A DNA stretch of 64,000 nt from Enterobacteriaceae bacterium UBA5654 (GCA_002421005.1 DIJC01000026.1:211174-275173); one strand, 5' to 3'; positions 44,637 through 54,117 are shown, numbered from the stretch's first letter. A program made the numbers and translations. Notes: generated from the letters alone by a model not told the origin.

Positions 44637-45098
44637 ATGGAAGATTCCCTTTTTGCCGCCTGCCAGTTTCGGGAGAAATGTCCCTGCTGGCGGGACGCTA
44701 TCCGCCTCGCCTGCTCCCCGCTTGAGGAACAGCAAATCGTCAGCAAGGATTATGCCCAGGCGATTATCAGCGCAACGGAGGAAAGCGGCCCCTGGTATAT
44801 TTTAAGCCCGGCGTTTGCCCTGCCGCACGCCCGTCCGGAAGAAGGCGTCCTCAGTCAGCAAACGCATTTATCGCTGCTGAGCCTGAAAGAGCCGGTCGCT
44901 TTTCCCGATCATCCGGGGATACGGCTGGTGATCGTGCTGGCTGCCGCTAACAGCACCCAGCACATTGAGACAATTCAACGGCTGGTATGCTGGCTGGATG
45001 ACGGCGATCGACTGCAACGACTATCGGCTATTTGCAGCGCGGAGGAACTTCACTCCGCGCTTTACGATCAGGCGTGCGCCACCGGAGTAGGATGCTGA
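44637..45098 (+). CDS. PTS EIIA component (mannitol/fructose–ascorbate type)
   Basis: A 153-residue cytoplasmic phosphocarrier. The phosphorylated histidine is His64 in AFALPHARPEEGV, a clear EIIA-2 signature. The rest (LSLLSLKEPVAFPDHPGIRLVIVLAAANSTQHIETIQRL) matches the family. It accepts phosphate from HPr and passes it to the IIB protein encoded at the start of the operon. The 3' end overlaps the convergent ycaD by 31 bases, marking the right edge of the cassette. Confidence 0.9.
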   Translation: MEDSLFAACQFREKCPCWRDAIRLACSPLEEQQIVSKDYAQAIISATEESGPWYILSPAFALPHARPEEGVLSQQTHLSLLSLKEPVAFPDHPGIRLVIVLAAANSTQHIETIQRLVCWLDDGDRLQRLSAICSAEELHSALYDQACATGVGC

Positions 45099-46216
45099 CC
45101 CGCTTTGCGCAGCAGCATCAGGAGATAGATAAACGATACGCTGGCAATCATGATAAACAGCAGATTGTCAGAATAGTTTTGCATCAGCATGGCCGTCAGC
45201 GACGGCCCCAGCAGGCTACCGATGGTGTAACTCAGCAACAGCGCCTGATTCATGGCCACCAGCTGGTGATGTTCGACTTTTTCGCAGGCCCACGCCATCG
45301 CCACCGGATAAAGAGTAAAGCCTGCCGCGCCGAGTACAAACAGTGCCGGAGCCATCGCCGCATGGCTGAGCATCGCCAGGCAGCCGAGGATCACCACAAA
45401 CACCTGAACGCGAAGTACCAGCAGGCGACCAAATTTATCTGCCAGGCGGCCAATCGGCCACTGACCAAAGATCCCGGCGCTGACCAGCACCGCCATCCAG
45501 AAACCAATCCCGGAATCGCTGACGCCACGATGGTTCAGGTAGAGCGGCATTAAACCGTACAGTGAGCCAAGCACAATGCCTGAAATAATGCAGCCGTTCA
45601 CCCCAAGGCGCGCCTGCGGCATTTTGAGCATCGGCCAGATCCGGGCTGCTTCCTGATGCTGGCTGTGCTGATTGACGATGCGGGTAAACAGCAGAGGCAG
45701 GATACCCGCCAGGATCACCCCGGTCACCCACGGTAACACGCTAAGAAGCCCGGTTGGCATTTTGCTGACCAGCAGTTGCGCCAGCACCGTCCCTACGTAA
45801 TAAACCATCATGTAAGCCGCCAGCAGGCGTCCGCGATTATTTGACGTCCCGCTGCACATCAGAGCACTTTCAACCACCACCCAGATCATCGCGCAGCCAA
45901 CGCCCGCGATGAATCGCCACGCCAGCCAGCTCCAGAAGCCGATCATCATTCCCAGACCCACGCAGCCCGCCGCGAAAATCAGCGATGCAATATAATAACT
46001 GCGATTAAACCCCAGACGTTTAATTAAGCGCCCGGTCAGCAGCGTCCCCACCAGATTACCGGTGAAATAGGATGAACCGACCATTCCGACCTGCCAGGTG
46101 GGAAGATTTTCATGGGCGAGCCAAAGCGGAACGAGCGTGTTTAAGACAGCGATCGCCAGGGTCAACAAAAGCAGGCCGCAGAGCAGTAACAGCACGGGCC
46201 GGGTATAGGTGGTCAT
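45068..46216 (-). CDS. ycaD: MFS-family transporter YcaD
   Basis: A major facilitator superfamily protein with 12 predicted membrane helices. The start MTTYTRPVLLLLCGLL gives 382 residues, as in E. coli; a 58-residue upstream extension has no similarity to the family. Conserved segments include VGTLLTGRLIKRLGFNRSYY, GRLADKFGRLLVLRVQ and the C-terminal LLFIMIASVSFIYLLMLLRKAG. The substrate is not known. In E. coli ycaM, ycaN and ycaK lie between this gene and pflA; here the PTS cassette takes that place. Confidence 0.94.
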   Translation of the reverse strand: MTTYTRPVLLLLCGLLLLTLAIAVLNTLVPLWLAHENLPTWQVGMVGSSYFTGNLVGTLLTGRLIKRLGFNRSYYIASLIFAAGCVGLGMMIGFWSWLAWRFIAGVGCAMIWVVVESALMCSGTSNNRGRLLAAYMMVYYVGTVLAQLLVSKMPTGLLSVLPWVTGVILAGILPLLFTRIVNQHSQHQEAARIWPMLKMPQARLGVNGCIISGIVLGSLYGLMPLYLNHRGVSDSGIGFWMAVLVSAGIFGQWPIGRLADKFGRLLVLRVQVFVVILGCLAMLSHAAMAPALFVLGAAGFTLYPVAMAWACEKVEHHQLVAMNQALLLSYTIGSLLGPSLTAMLMQNYSDNLLFIMIASVSFIYLLMLLRKAGQHPTPVAHA

Positions 46217-46442
46217 GGATGGTAAACCGTAAGGAAGTAAAGATTTCGAGCGCATCGTGCCACCATCAAAAACAAAGTCAATCCATACAGTTAGCGGCCT
46301 CGCACGAATTGTTCCCTGTCGATTTAAAAAATTCATCCTCCCTGTACATCCAATAAAATACGTAATAATTATCTGATTGTTTTTATTCATTTATGAGACA
46401 AATAAATCCGCGCGCTCAGTAGAAAAATTTCATGATAGAAAA

Positions 46443-46470
46443 CAAAAAAGCCGGAGCATTTGCCCCGGCC
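46443..46470 (-). terminator. Terminator of dmsABC
   Basis: On the minus strand GCCGGGGC pairs with GCTCCGGC (one G·T) and is followed by TTTTTTG. It lies about 20 bases past the dmsC stop. Confidence 0.85.
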
Positions 46471-46490
46471 TGATATAACCAAATGAACGA

Positions 46491-47354
46491 TTAACTGGCG
46501 ACAGCCATCCCTACCGTCATATGCAGACCGTAGAAGACGCCGCGACCAATCAGCTCCCCTGCCAGCACCAGGATAAAGGCCAGAGACAGGAGTGGAACCG
46601 CAGGTTGATAACCTTTCAGCTGCGGGATCACCCAGCAGGCCAGCGCCGCGACCAGCAATCCGATACGCCAGGCCATCAGCGAACCGTAATCCGATACCAG
46701 CGCAGATGCTTGCTGAATGGAGCTATGGATAGCCGCCAGCTCAGCGCCCTGCATCAATGCCACCATCGCACTGACGACTAACGCCAGCAGCGAAACCGCA
46801 GGCAGCAGGCGCATCGCCCAGCCATCGACACCCGCCACCCGCAACAGCAGGAAACCTAACAGCGGTCCGCCAATAAACAGGGTCAGGAAGAAGCTCATTG
46901 GCGTCCAGATGCTATACCAGGTAGGAACAGTATCGATGGTGTTGTAAACGCGCACCATCATCCACACAAACACCACTCCAAGTATCATGGTCACAATCAA
47001 CCACACACCGCGCAGCCCGGATGGCAGTTTCTTCAACGCTGCCAGCAGCCAGCCCAGGCCACCAATCGCAAAGAAAACGGCCCCACTCGCGATTTCATTA
47101 CTGAGCGAAGATGCGCCGATCCGGTTCAGGGAGTTAAAGGCGCGCAGCGGCGATCCCAGATGAAGAGTTGAGGCCATAAAGCCAATTCCCATCAACACCC
47201 ACAGACCGAACATGCTCATGAGCAGACGCTGTTGCTGCTCAGCGCATAAATCGCCTTTGAGCAAGGCCAGCGCCAGGACAATAAAACCACCCGCCACGCA
47301 CTGTCCGAAGACAGTGAAAATCATTAACGGCCATTCATGCCATCCACTTCCCAT
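46491..47354 (-). CDS. dmsC: DMSO reductase membrane anchor subunit DmsC
   Basis: The integral membrane subunit that anchors DmsAB and oxidises menaquinol. The start MGSGWHEWPLMIFTVFGQ gives 287 residues, as in E. coli, with eight membrane helices. The quinol-site region near HLGSPLRAFNSLNRIGASSLSNE is conserved. The start lies 1 base after the dmsB stop. Upstream in-frame sequence overlaps dmsB and is not used. Confidence 0.97.
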   Translation of the reverse strand: MGSGWHEWPLMIFTVFGQCVAGGFIVLALALLKGDLCAEQQQRLLMSMFGLWVLMGIGFMASTLHLGSPLRAFNSLNRIGASSLSNEIASGAVFFAIGGLGWLLAALKKLPSGLRGVWLIVTMILGVVFVWMMVRVYNTIDTVPTWYSIWTPMSFFLTLFIGGPLLGFLLLRVAGVDGWAMRLLPAVSLLALVVSAMVALMQGAELAAIHSSIQQASALVSDYGSLMAWRIGLLVAALACWVIPQLKGYQPAVPLLSLAFILVLAGELIGRGVFYGLHMTVGMAVAS

Positions 47355-47355
47355 C

Positions 47356-47973
47356 TCACACCTCCTTCGGATTTGCCAGGTAGCCGGTGGTATCACCCGT
47401 CGGACGGCTATTGGCATTCGGTTTAATGACGATACATGGCCTGGTGAAATGCGCAGACGGCAGCGGTGCGACAGCCGCAAGCTGACCGTGTTTCTGACGC
47501 AGTTCTTCAATCGGACCAAAATCGAGCGCGCGCAGCGGACAGGACTCTACGCAGATCGGTTTTTTGCCTTCCGCAACGCGGGAATGGCACCCGTCGCATT
47601 TGGTCATATGACCCTTAGCGGCATTGTACTGCGGCGCACCGTACGGGCAGGCCATATGGCAGTAGCGACAGCCGATGCAGACATCTTCGTCCACCACCAC
47701 AAACCCATCTTCACGCTTATGCATCGCGCCGCTTGGGCAGACTTTGGTGCACGCCGGATCTTCACAATGGTTACAGGCAATCGACAGATAGTAGGCAAAC
47801 ACATTCTGATTCCAGACGCCGTTGTCCTCCTGCCAGTCGCCACCCGCGTATTCGTAAATACGGCGGAAGCTGACATCCGGGGTTAAGTCTTTGTAATCTT
47901 TACAGGCTAACTCGCAGGTTTTGCAACCGGTGCAACGACTGGAATCAATGAAAAATCCATACTGGGTAGTCAT
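47356..47973 (-). CDS. dmsB: DMSO reductase iron–sulfur subunit DmsB
   Basis: An electron-transfer subunit with four [4Fe-4S] clusters. It has 205 residues, as in E. coli. The four cysteine groups are visible, beginning CTGCKTCELAC (about 15–25), then CNHCEDPACTKVCP, CIGCRYCHMACPYGAP and CDGCHSRVAEGKKPICVESCP. It lies 10 bases after dmsA and 1 base before dmsC. Confidence 0.98.
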   Translation of the reverse strand: MTTQYGFFIDSSRCTGCKTCELACKDYKDLTPDVSFRRIYEYAGGDWQEDNGVWNQNVFAYYLSIACNHCEDPACTKVCPSGAMHKREDGFVVVDEDVCIGCRYCHMACPYGAPQYNAAKGHMTKCDGCHSRVAEGKKPICVESCPLRALDFGPIEELRQKHGQLAAVAPLPSAHFTRPCIVIKPNANSRPTGDTTGYLANPKEV

Positions 47974-47983
47974 CGGTTACTCC

Positions 47984-50428
47984 TTATACCTTTTCAACCT
48001 GAACCAGGTTCGTGTGGGACGGGTTGCCTTTCGCCAACGGCGACGGGCGCTGCGTAGTGAGCACGTTAATGCTACCAGCCTGGTCGATGCGATTAGCATC
48101 CGGGTTGTACCAGGCCCCTTCTCCCAGCGCGACCACGCCAGGCATCATGCGGGGTGTCACTTTCGCTTCGATATGCACCTCACCGCGATCGTTGAAAATA
48201 CGCACACGGTCGCCGTTGGTGATGCCACGTTTCTGCGCGTCCATCGGGTTCATCCACATCTCCTGGCGACAGGACGCTTTCAGCACGTCGACGTTGCCGT
48301 AGGTGGAGTGAACGCGGGCTTTATAGTGGAAGCCTGTCAGTTGTAGCGGGTATCTGGCCGTGAGCGGATCGTTATAGTTTTCAAAACCTGGGGTGTAAAT
48401 CGGTAATGGGTCGATAACGTCACCTTCCGGCAACTCCCAGCTGGAGGCGATTTTTGCCAGCGCTTCGGAGTAAATTTCGATTTTTCCTGACGGCGTTGTC
48501 AGCGGGTTTGCCTGCGGATCTTCGCGGAACGCTTTGTAGGCCACATGATGCCCTTCCGGGTCACGTTGCTTATATATCCCCTGCTTGCGGAAGGTATCAA
48601 AATCAGGCAAATCAGGGATCGCCTGACGGGAGAGCTCATGCAGATGACGCATCCACCCTTCCTGCGTGCGGCCCTCGGTGAACGTCTTCTCAACGCCGAG
48701 GCGTTTTGCCAGTTCGGTCGTCATATCATAAATGGTTTTGCATCCGAAGCGCGGTTTGATGACCTGATCGGTAAAGATGACATACGACATGTTGCCGCAG
48801 GAGGCGTCCAGCGCGAAGTCCATCTGCTCAGAGGCCGTGCAGTCCGGCAGCAGGATATCGGCGTATTTTGCCGACGAGGTCATGTGGCAATCGATCACCA
48901 CAATCATCTCGCATTTTTTGTCATCCTGCAGGATGTCATGCGTGCGGTTGATGTCCGAGTGCTGATTGATAATGCAGTTACCGGCGTAGTTCCAGATCAT
49001 CTTGATCGGCACATCCAGCTTATCTTTGCCGCGAACACCGTCGCGTAGCGCCGTCATTTCCGGGCCACGTTCAATCGCATCGGTCCACATGAACATGGAG
49101 ATGCTGGTCTTAACCGGGTTTTCCAGCGTTGGCATACTTTCGAACGGCACTTCATAAGAACCCTCACGCGCGCCAGAGTTGCCGCCGTGGATCCCGACAT
49201 TGCCGGTTAAAATGGAGAGCATCGAAATCGCGCGGGTGGTAGTTTCACCATTCGCGTGACGCTGCGGCCCCCAGCCCTGGCTAATGTAGGCAGGTTTCGC
49301 CGAACCAATTTCACGCGCCAGTTGCACGATTCGCTCAACAGGAATGCCGGTGATGGTGGAGGCCCATTGCGGGGTTTTCGCTATACCGTCACTACCCTGA
49401 CCAAGAATGTACGCCTTGTAGTGACCATTGACCGACGCGCTGGCAGGCAGTGTTTTTTCGTCATAACCGACACAGTATTTGTCGAGAAAGGGCTGATCGA
49501 CGAGGTTTTCGGTGATCATCACCCACGCCAGCGCATTAACCAGCGCGGCATCAGTGCCGGGGCGAATCGGGATCCATTCATCTTCGCGTCCGGCCCCGGT
49601 ATCCGTATAGCGCGGATCGACGATGATCATCCGGGCGTTCGATTTTGCGCGCGCCTGTTCGAGGTAATAGGTCACCCCGCCGCCACTCATGCGCGTTTCC
49701 CCCGGGTTGTTGCCGAACAGAACCACCAGTTTGCTGTTTTCGATATCTGACGGGCTGTTGCCGTCGGCCCAGCCGCCGTAGGTATAGTTCAGCCCTGCGG
49801 CGATCTGCGCGGAAGAGTAGTCACCGTAGTGATTGAGATAGCCGCCGCAACAGTTCATCAGACGAGCGATTAGCGTTTTACCCGGCGGCCAGGAACGCGT
49901 CAGGGTGCCACCGAGCGTACCGGTACCGTAGTTCAGATAAATGGATTCGTTACCGTACTCTTTGATCAGTCGCTGCATGTTTCCGGCGATGGTATCAAAG
50001 GCTTCTTCCCAGCTGATTTTCTCGAACTTACCTTCACCGCGTTTACCCACGCGTTTCATTGGGTAGCTGAGGCGATCGGGATTGTAAACGCGACGGCGCA
50101 TTGACCGACCACGCAGGCAGGCGCGAACCTGATGTAACCCTTCGTAGTTATCATCCCCGGTGTTGTCGGTTTCGACATATTTGATTTCGCCATCGACAAC
50201 GTGCATACGCAGCGGGCAACGGCTGCCACAGTTAACGGTACAGGCGCTCCAGACCACTTTTTCAGGGGGACTCATCGGCGCGATAGCTTTCGCCGCCGAT
50301 GCCATACGTGAAAAAGGCAGGGAGAACGCGCTGCTGGCGACAGCAAGGCCGCCAATCGCCGTGGTTTTCACTAACCCGCGACGGCTCACCTCGGCTGCCA
50401 GTAGAGCATCAGGCACTTTGATTTTCAT
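47984..50428 (-). CDS. dmsA: DMSO reductase molybdopterin subunit DmsA
   Basis: The catalytic subunit that reduces dimethyl sulfoxide and amine N-oxides in anaerobic respiration. It has 814 residues, as in E. coli. A twin-arginine signal with SRRGLVKTTA (about 15–24) sends the folded, cofactor-loaded protein through Tat. The N-terminal FeS-type segment CTVNCGSRCPL and the molybdopterin-binding domains follow. Expression is probably FNR-dependent (see the upstream site). Confidence 0.98.
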   Translation of the reverse strand: MKIKVPDALLAAEVSRRGLVKTTAIGGLAVASSAFSLPFSRMASAAKAIAPMSPPEKVVWSACTVNCGSRCPLRMHVVDGEIKYVETDNTGDDNYEGLHQVRACLRGRSMRRRVYNPDRLSYPMKRVGKRGEGKFEKISWEEAFDTIAGNMQRLIKEYGNESIYLNYGTGTLGGTLTRSWPPGKTLIARLMNCCGGYLNHYGDYSSAQIAAGLNYTYGGWADGNSPSDIENSKLVVLFGNNPGETRMSGGGVTYYLEQARAKSNARMIIVDPRYTDTGAGREDEWIPIRPGTDAALVNALAWVMITENLVDQPFLDKYCVGYDEKTLPASASVNGHYKAYILGQGSDGIAKTPQWASTITGIPVERIVQLAREIGSAKPAYISQGWGPQRHANGETTTRAISMLSILTGNVGIHGGNSGAREGSYEVPFESMPTLENPVKTSISMFMWTDAIERGPEMTALRDGVRGKDKLDVPIKMIWNYAGNCIINQHSDINRTHDILQDDKKCEMIVVIDCHMTSSAKYADILLPDCTASEQMDFALDASCGNMSYVIFTDQVIKPRFGCKTIYDMTTELAKRLGVEKTFTEGRTQEGWMRHLHELSRQAIPDLPDFDTFRKQGIYKQRDPEGHHVAYKAFREDPQANPLTTPSGKIEIYSEALAKIASSWELPEGDVIDPLPIYTPGFENYNDPLTARYPLQLTGFHYKARVHSTYGNVDVLKASCRQEMWMNPMDAQKRGITNGDRVRIFNDRGEVHIEAKVTPRMMPGVVALGEGAWYNPDANRIDQAGSINVLTTQRPSPLAKGNPSHTNLVQVEKV

Positions 50429-50465
50429 AGAAACTCACTTTAGTTGCTCACAAAAAAATGAAGAT

Positions 50466-50479
50466 GCGGCATATGCCGC
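50466..50479. promoter_or_regulatory. Perfect 14-base palindrome in the dmsA leader
   Basis: GCGGCATATGCCGC is a perfect palindrome 38 bases upstream of the dmsA ATG and downstream of the predicted start site. It could form an RNA stem or bind a dimeric repressor such as a nitrate-response regulator. No consensus match is claimed. Confidence 0.35.
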
Positions 50480-50503
50480 TATATAGTTTTTTATATAATG
50501 AAT

Positions 50504-50552
50504 TGATTCGTTATTAGATTTTTATGCTAATAATAAGTGCGTTAAGTATCAC
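50504..50552 (-). promoter_or_regulatory. Candidate FNR-activated promoter of dmsABC
   Basis: On the minus strand GTGATACTTAACGC (50552–50539) has a clear GTGAT half-site. A TAATAA −10 (50516–50511) predicts a start at 50504, which puts the FNR centre at −41.5. The second half-site is degenerate, so this is tentative, but the spacing is exact. Confidence 0.45.
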
Positions 50553-50597
50553 TACTTTGGGGGAATGATGTGTTGTCTGGCGTCAAAACGCAGGCAT

Positions 50598-50624
50598 AAA
50601 AAAAGCGCCATCAGGCGCTTTTTT
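50598..50624 (-). terminator. Terminator of serS
   Basis: GCGCC and GGCGC pair around ATCA, flanked by seven A and six T residues. It lies 20 bases past the serS stop and could work in both directions. Confidence 0.85.
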
Positions 50625-50643
50625 GTTTTTGTTTTAAGGCAAA

Positions 50644-51936
50644 TCAACCGATGTACTGCAGGCCTTTCATATAAGGACGCAGCACTTCAGGCACTTCGAT
50701 ACGGCCATCGGCCTGCTGATAGTTTTCCAGCACTGCAACCAGCGTACGACCTACTGCCAGACCAGAGCCGTTCAGGGTATGCACCAGACGGGTTTTCTTG
50801 TCTGACTTATTGCGGCAGCGAGCCTGCATACGACGCGCCTGGAAATCCCAGATGTTCGAGCAGGAGGAGATTTCACGATAGGTATTCTGTGCAGGCACCC
50901 ATACTTCCAGATCGTAGGTTTTGCAGGCACCGAAGCCCATATCACCGGTACAGAGCAGGATTTTGCGGTACGGCAGGCCCAGCAGCTGAAGCACTTTTTC
51001 CGCGTGACCGGTCATCTCTTCCAGCGCGTCCATAGAATCTTCCGGGCGGACAATCTGCACCATTTCGACTTTATCAAACTGGTGCATACGGATCAGACCG
51101 CGCGTATCGCGACCATAGGATCCGGCTTCAGAGCGGAAGCACGGCGTATGGGCGGTCATTTTGATCGGCAGATCGTCTTCGTCGATAATTTCGTCGCGCA
51201 CCAGGTTGGTCAGCGGCACTTCTGCCGTCGGGATCAACGCGTAGTTGCTGCTGTCCGCTTCTTCTTCCAGCGGACGGGTATGGAACAGATCGCCGGCAAA
51301 TTTCGGCAGTTGACCCGTACCGTACAGGGTGTCGTGGTTGACCAGATACGGCACATAGTTTTCGCTGTAGCCGTGCTGCTCGGTATGCAGATCCAGCATA
51401 AACTGGGCCAGCGCACGGTGCATCCGGGCAATCTGCCCTTTCATTACTACAAAACGGGAACCAGTGAGCTTAACGGCAGCGGCAAAATCCAGCCCGCCAT
51501 GCATTTCACCCAGCGTAACGTGATCGCGCACTTCGAAATCGAACTGGCGCGGCGTGCCCCAGCGGCTGACTTCGACGTTGTCGTTCTCATCTTTACCCTG
51601 CGGTACGCACTCATCAGGCACGTTAGGGATGCTCAGCGCGATGGTACGAATTTCCGCCTGCAAAACGTCGAGTTCCGCTTTGGCGGTATCCAGCTCTTCA
51701 CCCAGTTTATTAACTTCCAGGCGTAATGGCTCGATGTCTTCCCCGCGCGCTTTCGCCTGGCCGATGGATTTCGATCGTGAGTTACGCTCAGCCTGCAAAT
51801 TTTCAGTTTTAACCTGCAGAACTTTACGACGCTCTTCAAGAGCGCCCAGCTTATCTACGTCCAGCTTAAAGCCCCGGCGTGCCAGTTTTTCTGCGACTGC
51901 GTCTGGCTCGTTACGCAGCAGATTGGGATCGAGCAT
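50644..51936 (-). CDS. serS: Seryl-tRNA synthetase
   Basis: Charges tRNA-Ser and tRNA-Sec with serine. It has 430 residues, as in E. coli. The N-terminal long antiparallel coiled coil (about 30–100), which binds the tRNA variable arm, is clear. Class II motifs follow: TPCFRSEAGSYGRDTRGLIRMHQFDKVEMVQ is motif 2, and NGSGLAVGRTLVAVLENYQ is motif 3. No tRNA gene is adjacent. Confidence 0.98.
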   Translation of the reverse strand: MLDPNLLRNEPDAVAEKLARRGFKLDVDKLGALEERRKVLQVKTENLQAERNSRSKSIGQAKARGEDIEPLRLEVNKLGEELDTAKAELDVLQAEIRTIALSIPNVPDECVPQGKDENDNVEVSRWGTPRQFDFEVRDHVTLGEMHGGLDFAAAVKLTGSRFVVMKGQIARMHRALAQFMLDLHTEQHGYSENYVPYLVNHDTLYGTGQLPKFAGDLFHTRPLEEEADSSNYALIPTAEVPLTNLVRDEIIDEDDLPIKMTAHTPCFRSEAGSYGRDTRGLIRMHQFDKVEMVQIVRPEDSMDALEEMTGHAEKVLQLLGLPYRKILLCTGDMGFGACKTYDLEVWVPAQNTYREISSCSNIWDFQARRMQARCRNKSDKKTRLVHTLNGSGLAVGRTLVAVLENYQQADGRIEVPEVLRPYMKGLQYIG

Positions 51937-52029
51937 GCTTATCCTGTGCTTATCGAATGAGTAAAAGGAGAATGTGGCCGCAGCCTGCGACCATAAAGAT
52001 TCACCGATAACCTTACCGCAACGCCCGCA

Positions 52030-53373
52030 TTAGCGGTAGCGTTTTGTGGGGCTATTTTGATCCTGTTCAGCAAGCCAGGCGAGCTTTTCGCCAATCTTGC
52101 CCTCAAGCCCGCGATTTGTGGGGTGATAATAGCGCGTCTGCGCCATTTCCTGCGGAAAGTATTGTTCGCCAGCGGCGTAGGCATTGGGTTCATCGTGGGC
52201 GTAGCGGTACTGCTGACCGTAGCCCATTTCTTTCATTAGTTTGGTCGGAGCGTTGCGCAGATGGTCAGGAACGTCGTAATCCGGGCGCTCCCGGGCGTCG
52301 GCCATGGCGGCTTTAAAGGCGGTATAAACGGCATTGCTTTTCGGCGCGCAGGCGAGATAAACCAGCGCCTGGGCAATTGCCCGTTCACCTTCCGCCGGAC
52401 CCACGCGGGTGAAGCAATCCCAGGCGGAAATAGCTACCTGCATGGCTCGCGGATCGGCGTTACCGACATCTTCGGAAGCAATCGCCAGACAGCGACGCGC
52501 CACGTACAGCGGATCGCCTCCGGCGGTAATGATCCGCGCATACCAGTACAGGGCGCCGTCCGGGGAACTGCCGCGCACAGATTTATGCAGCGCAGAGATA
52601 AGATCGTAAAAGCGATCGCCTTTGTTATCAAAGCGCGCGCTGCGCTCACCGGCGATTTCGGTCAGTAAGGCGGGCTGAAGCACGCGTTTTCCCGCATCGT
52701 CAGCCTCGGCCATATCCGCCATCATTTCCAGGGTATTTAACGCGCGTCTGGCGTCACCGTTGACCAGTTCAGCAATGGCTTTACGGGTTTCCGCCGGCAG
52801 GATGATGTCCTTCCCGCCGTAACCGCGCGCGCTGTCGTTCATGGCCTGATCGAGCACCTGCTCAATATCATCCGTGGTCAGCGATTTAAGCAGATAAACC
52901 CTGGCCCGCGACAGGAGCGCCGAGTTAAGTTCAAACGACGGGTTTTCGGTGGTGGCGCCAATAAAAGTAATGGTGCCATCTTCAATATGCGGCAAAAAGG
53001 CATCCTGCTGGCTTTTATTGAAGCGATGCACTTCGTCGACAAACAGAATAGTCCGTCGCCCGGCATTACGATTTTGCCGCGCGCGCTCAATGGCCTCGCG
53101 GATCTCTTTGATCCCCGAAGTCACCGCCGAGATCCGCTCTACATCCGCACTGGCATAACGGGCAATCACCTCCGCGAGCGTGGTTTTCCCGGTGCCGGGT
53201 GGTCCCCATAAAATCATGGAGTGCAGATGGCCCGCCTCAATAGCGCGCGGCAGTGGTTTTCCCGCCGCCAGCAGGTGCTGTTGACCGATATACTGCGCTA
53301 AATTTTCTGGCCGCATACGCGCGGCCAGAGGCTGAAACTCGTTATCGGAAAAGTCGAGCGACAGGTTGCTCAC
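52030..53373 (-). CDS. rarA: Replication-associated recombination protein RarA (MgsA)
   Basis: An AAA+ ATPase of the clamp-loader/WRNIP1 family that acts at stalled forks. It has 447 residues, as in E. coli. The start is GTG, as in E. coli, giving MSNLSLDFSDNEFQPLAARM. Walker A is GPPGTGKTT (about 57–65), Walker B is ILFVDEVHRF, and sensor 1 is FIGATTENPSF. The GDARRALNTLEMMA sensor 2 region is intact. It lies 8 bases after lolA and is probably co-transcribed with it. Confidence 0.97.
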   Translation of the reverse strand: MSNLSLDFSDNEFQPLAARMRPENLAQYIGQQHLLAAGKPLPRAIEAGHLHSMILWGPPGTGKTTLAEVIARYASADVERISAVTSGIKEIREAIERARQNRNAGRRTILFVDEVHRFNKSQQDAFLPHIEDGTITFIGATTENPSFELNSALLSRARVYLLKSLTTDDIEQVLDQAMNDSARGYGGKDIILPAETRKAIAELVNGDARRALNTLEMMADMAEADDAGKRVLQPALLTEIAGERSARFDNKGDRFYDLISALHKSVRGSSPDGALYWYARIITAGGDPLYVARRCLAIASEDVGNADPRAMQVAISAWDCFTRVGPAEGERAIAQALVYLACAPKSNAVYTAFKAAMADARERPDYDVPDHLRNAPTKLMKEMGYGQQYRYAHDEPNAYAAGEQYFPQEMAQTRYYHPTNRGLEGKIGEKLAWLAEQDQNSPTKRYR

Positions 53374-53381
53374 TCATGCCT

Positions 53382-53996
53382 CTACTTACTACGTTGATCG
53401 TCAACAGTGACGCCTTGCGGTGGCGTAAAGGTGAATTTAGCCGGGTCCACCGCGCCGTTTTGCTGCGATTTCAGCTGATAGCTGCTGCGCTGATCGTCCT
53501 GCTCCACCGCGCTGAACTGATGGATAGTGCCATCGCGTCCAACGTTAATGGTGAACTGTTTCAGGTTGCCGCTGCTGCCTTTTGGCGTCAGCACAAAGTC
53601 ATCACCGCTTTGTTTGATATTGTACTGCTGCCAGTCGCTCGCCTGGTTACGGGCAATCAGCATAAACGGCGTATTGCCGGTGGCATCCTTCAGCAGATTG
53701 ACGCTGACCTGTTCTACAAACGGGTTGTAGAACCACAGGTTTTTGCCGTCAGAGACCAGCGTACTTTCATCCGGCTGGGTCATATGCCAGTTGAAAAGAT
53801 TGGGACGTTTAACCCACAAATCACCCTGACCTTCCTGCACCGCCGCGCCGCTGCCATCCGTTACTTTTTGAGTGAAACTGGCGTGAAAGCTGCTGACTTT
53901 GTCCAGGCGGGTTTTCAGATCGCCTGCGGCGTCAGCCCAGACGCTGCTGACGACAAAGCCAGAAAGTAATGCACAGGTGATAGCGATTTTTTTCAT
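53382..53996 (-). CDS. lolA: Outer-membrane lipoprotein carrier protein LolA
   Basis: The periplasmic chaperone that carries lipoproteins from LolCDE to LolB. It has 204 residues (E. coli 203) with a signal peptide MKKIAITCALLSGFVVSSVWA cleaved before DAAGDL. The beta-sheet core includes FHASFTQKVTDGSGAAVQEGQG and the hydrophobic-cavity strands around LFNWHMTQPDESTLVSDGK. The upstream 121 bases separate it from ftsK. Confidence 0.97.
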   Translation of the reverse strand: MKKIAITCALLSGFVVSSVWADAAGDLKTRLDKVSSFHASFTQKVTDGSGAAVQEGQGDLWVKRPNLFNWHMTQPDESTLVSDGKNLWFYNPFVEQVSVNLLKDATGNTPFMLIARNQASDWQQYNIKQSGDDFVLTPKGSSGNLKQFTINVGRDGTIHQFSAVEQDDQRSSYQLKSQQNGAVDPAKFTFTPPQGVTVDDQRSK

Positions 53997-54117
53997 TGTT
54001 ATTCCTCAAATACGTCTTCCCGATACGGGAGTCCTCTTTGTCACTCACTTTAGGCGTCATGCACGCATGGCGACAGAAGAAAATACTGAATGTTGGCTTA
54101 CTTACCCATCTTTACCA

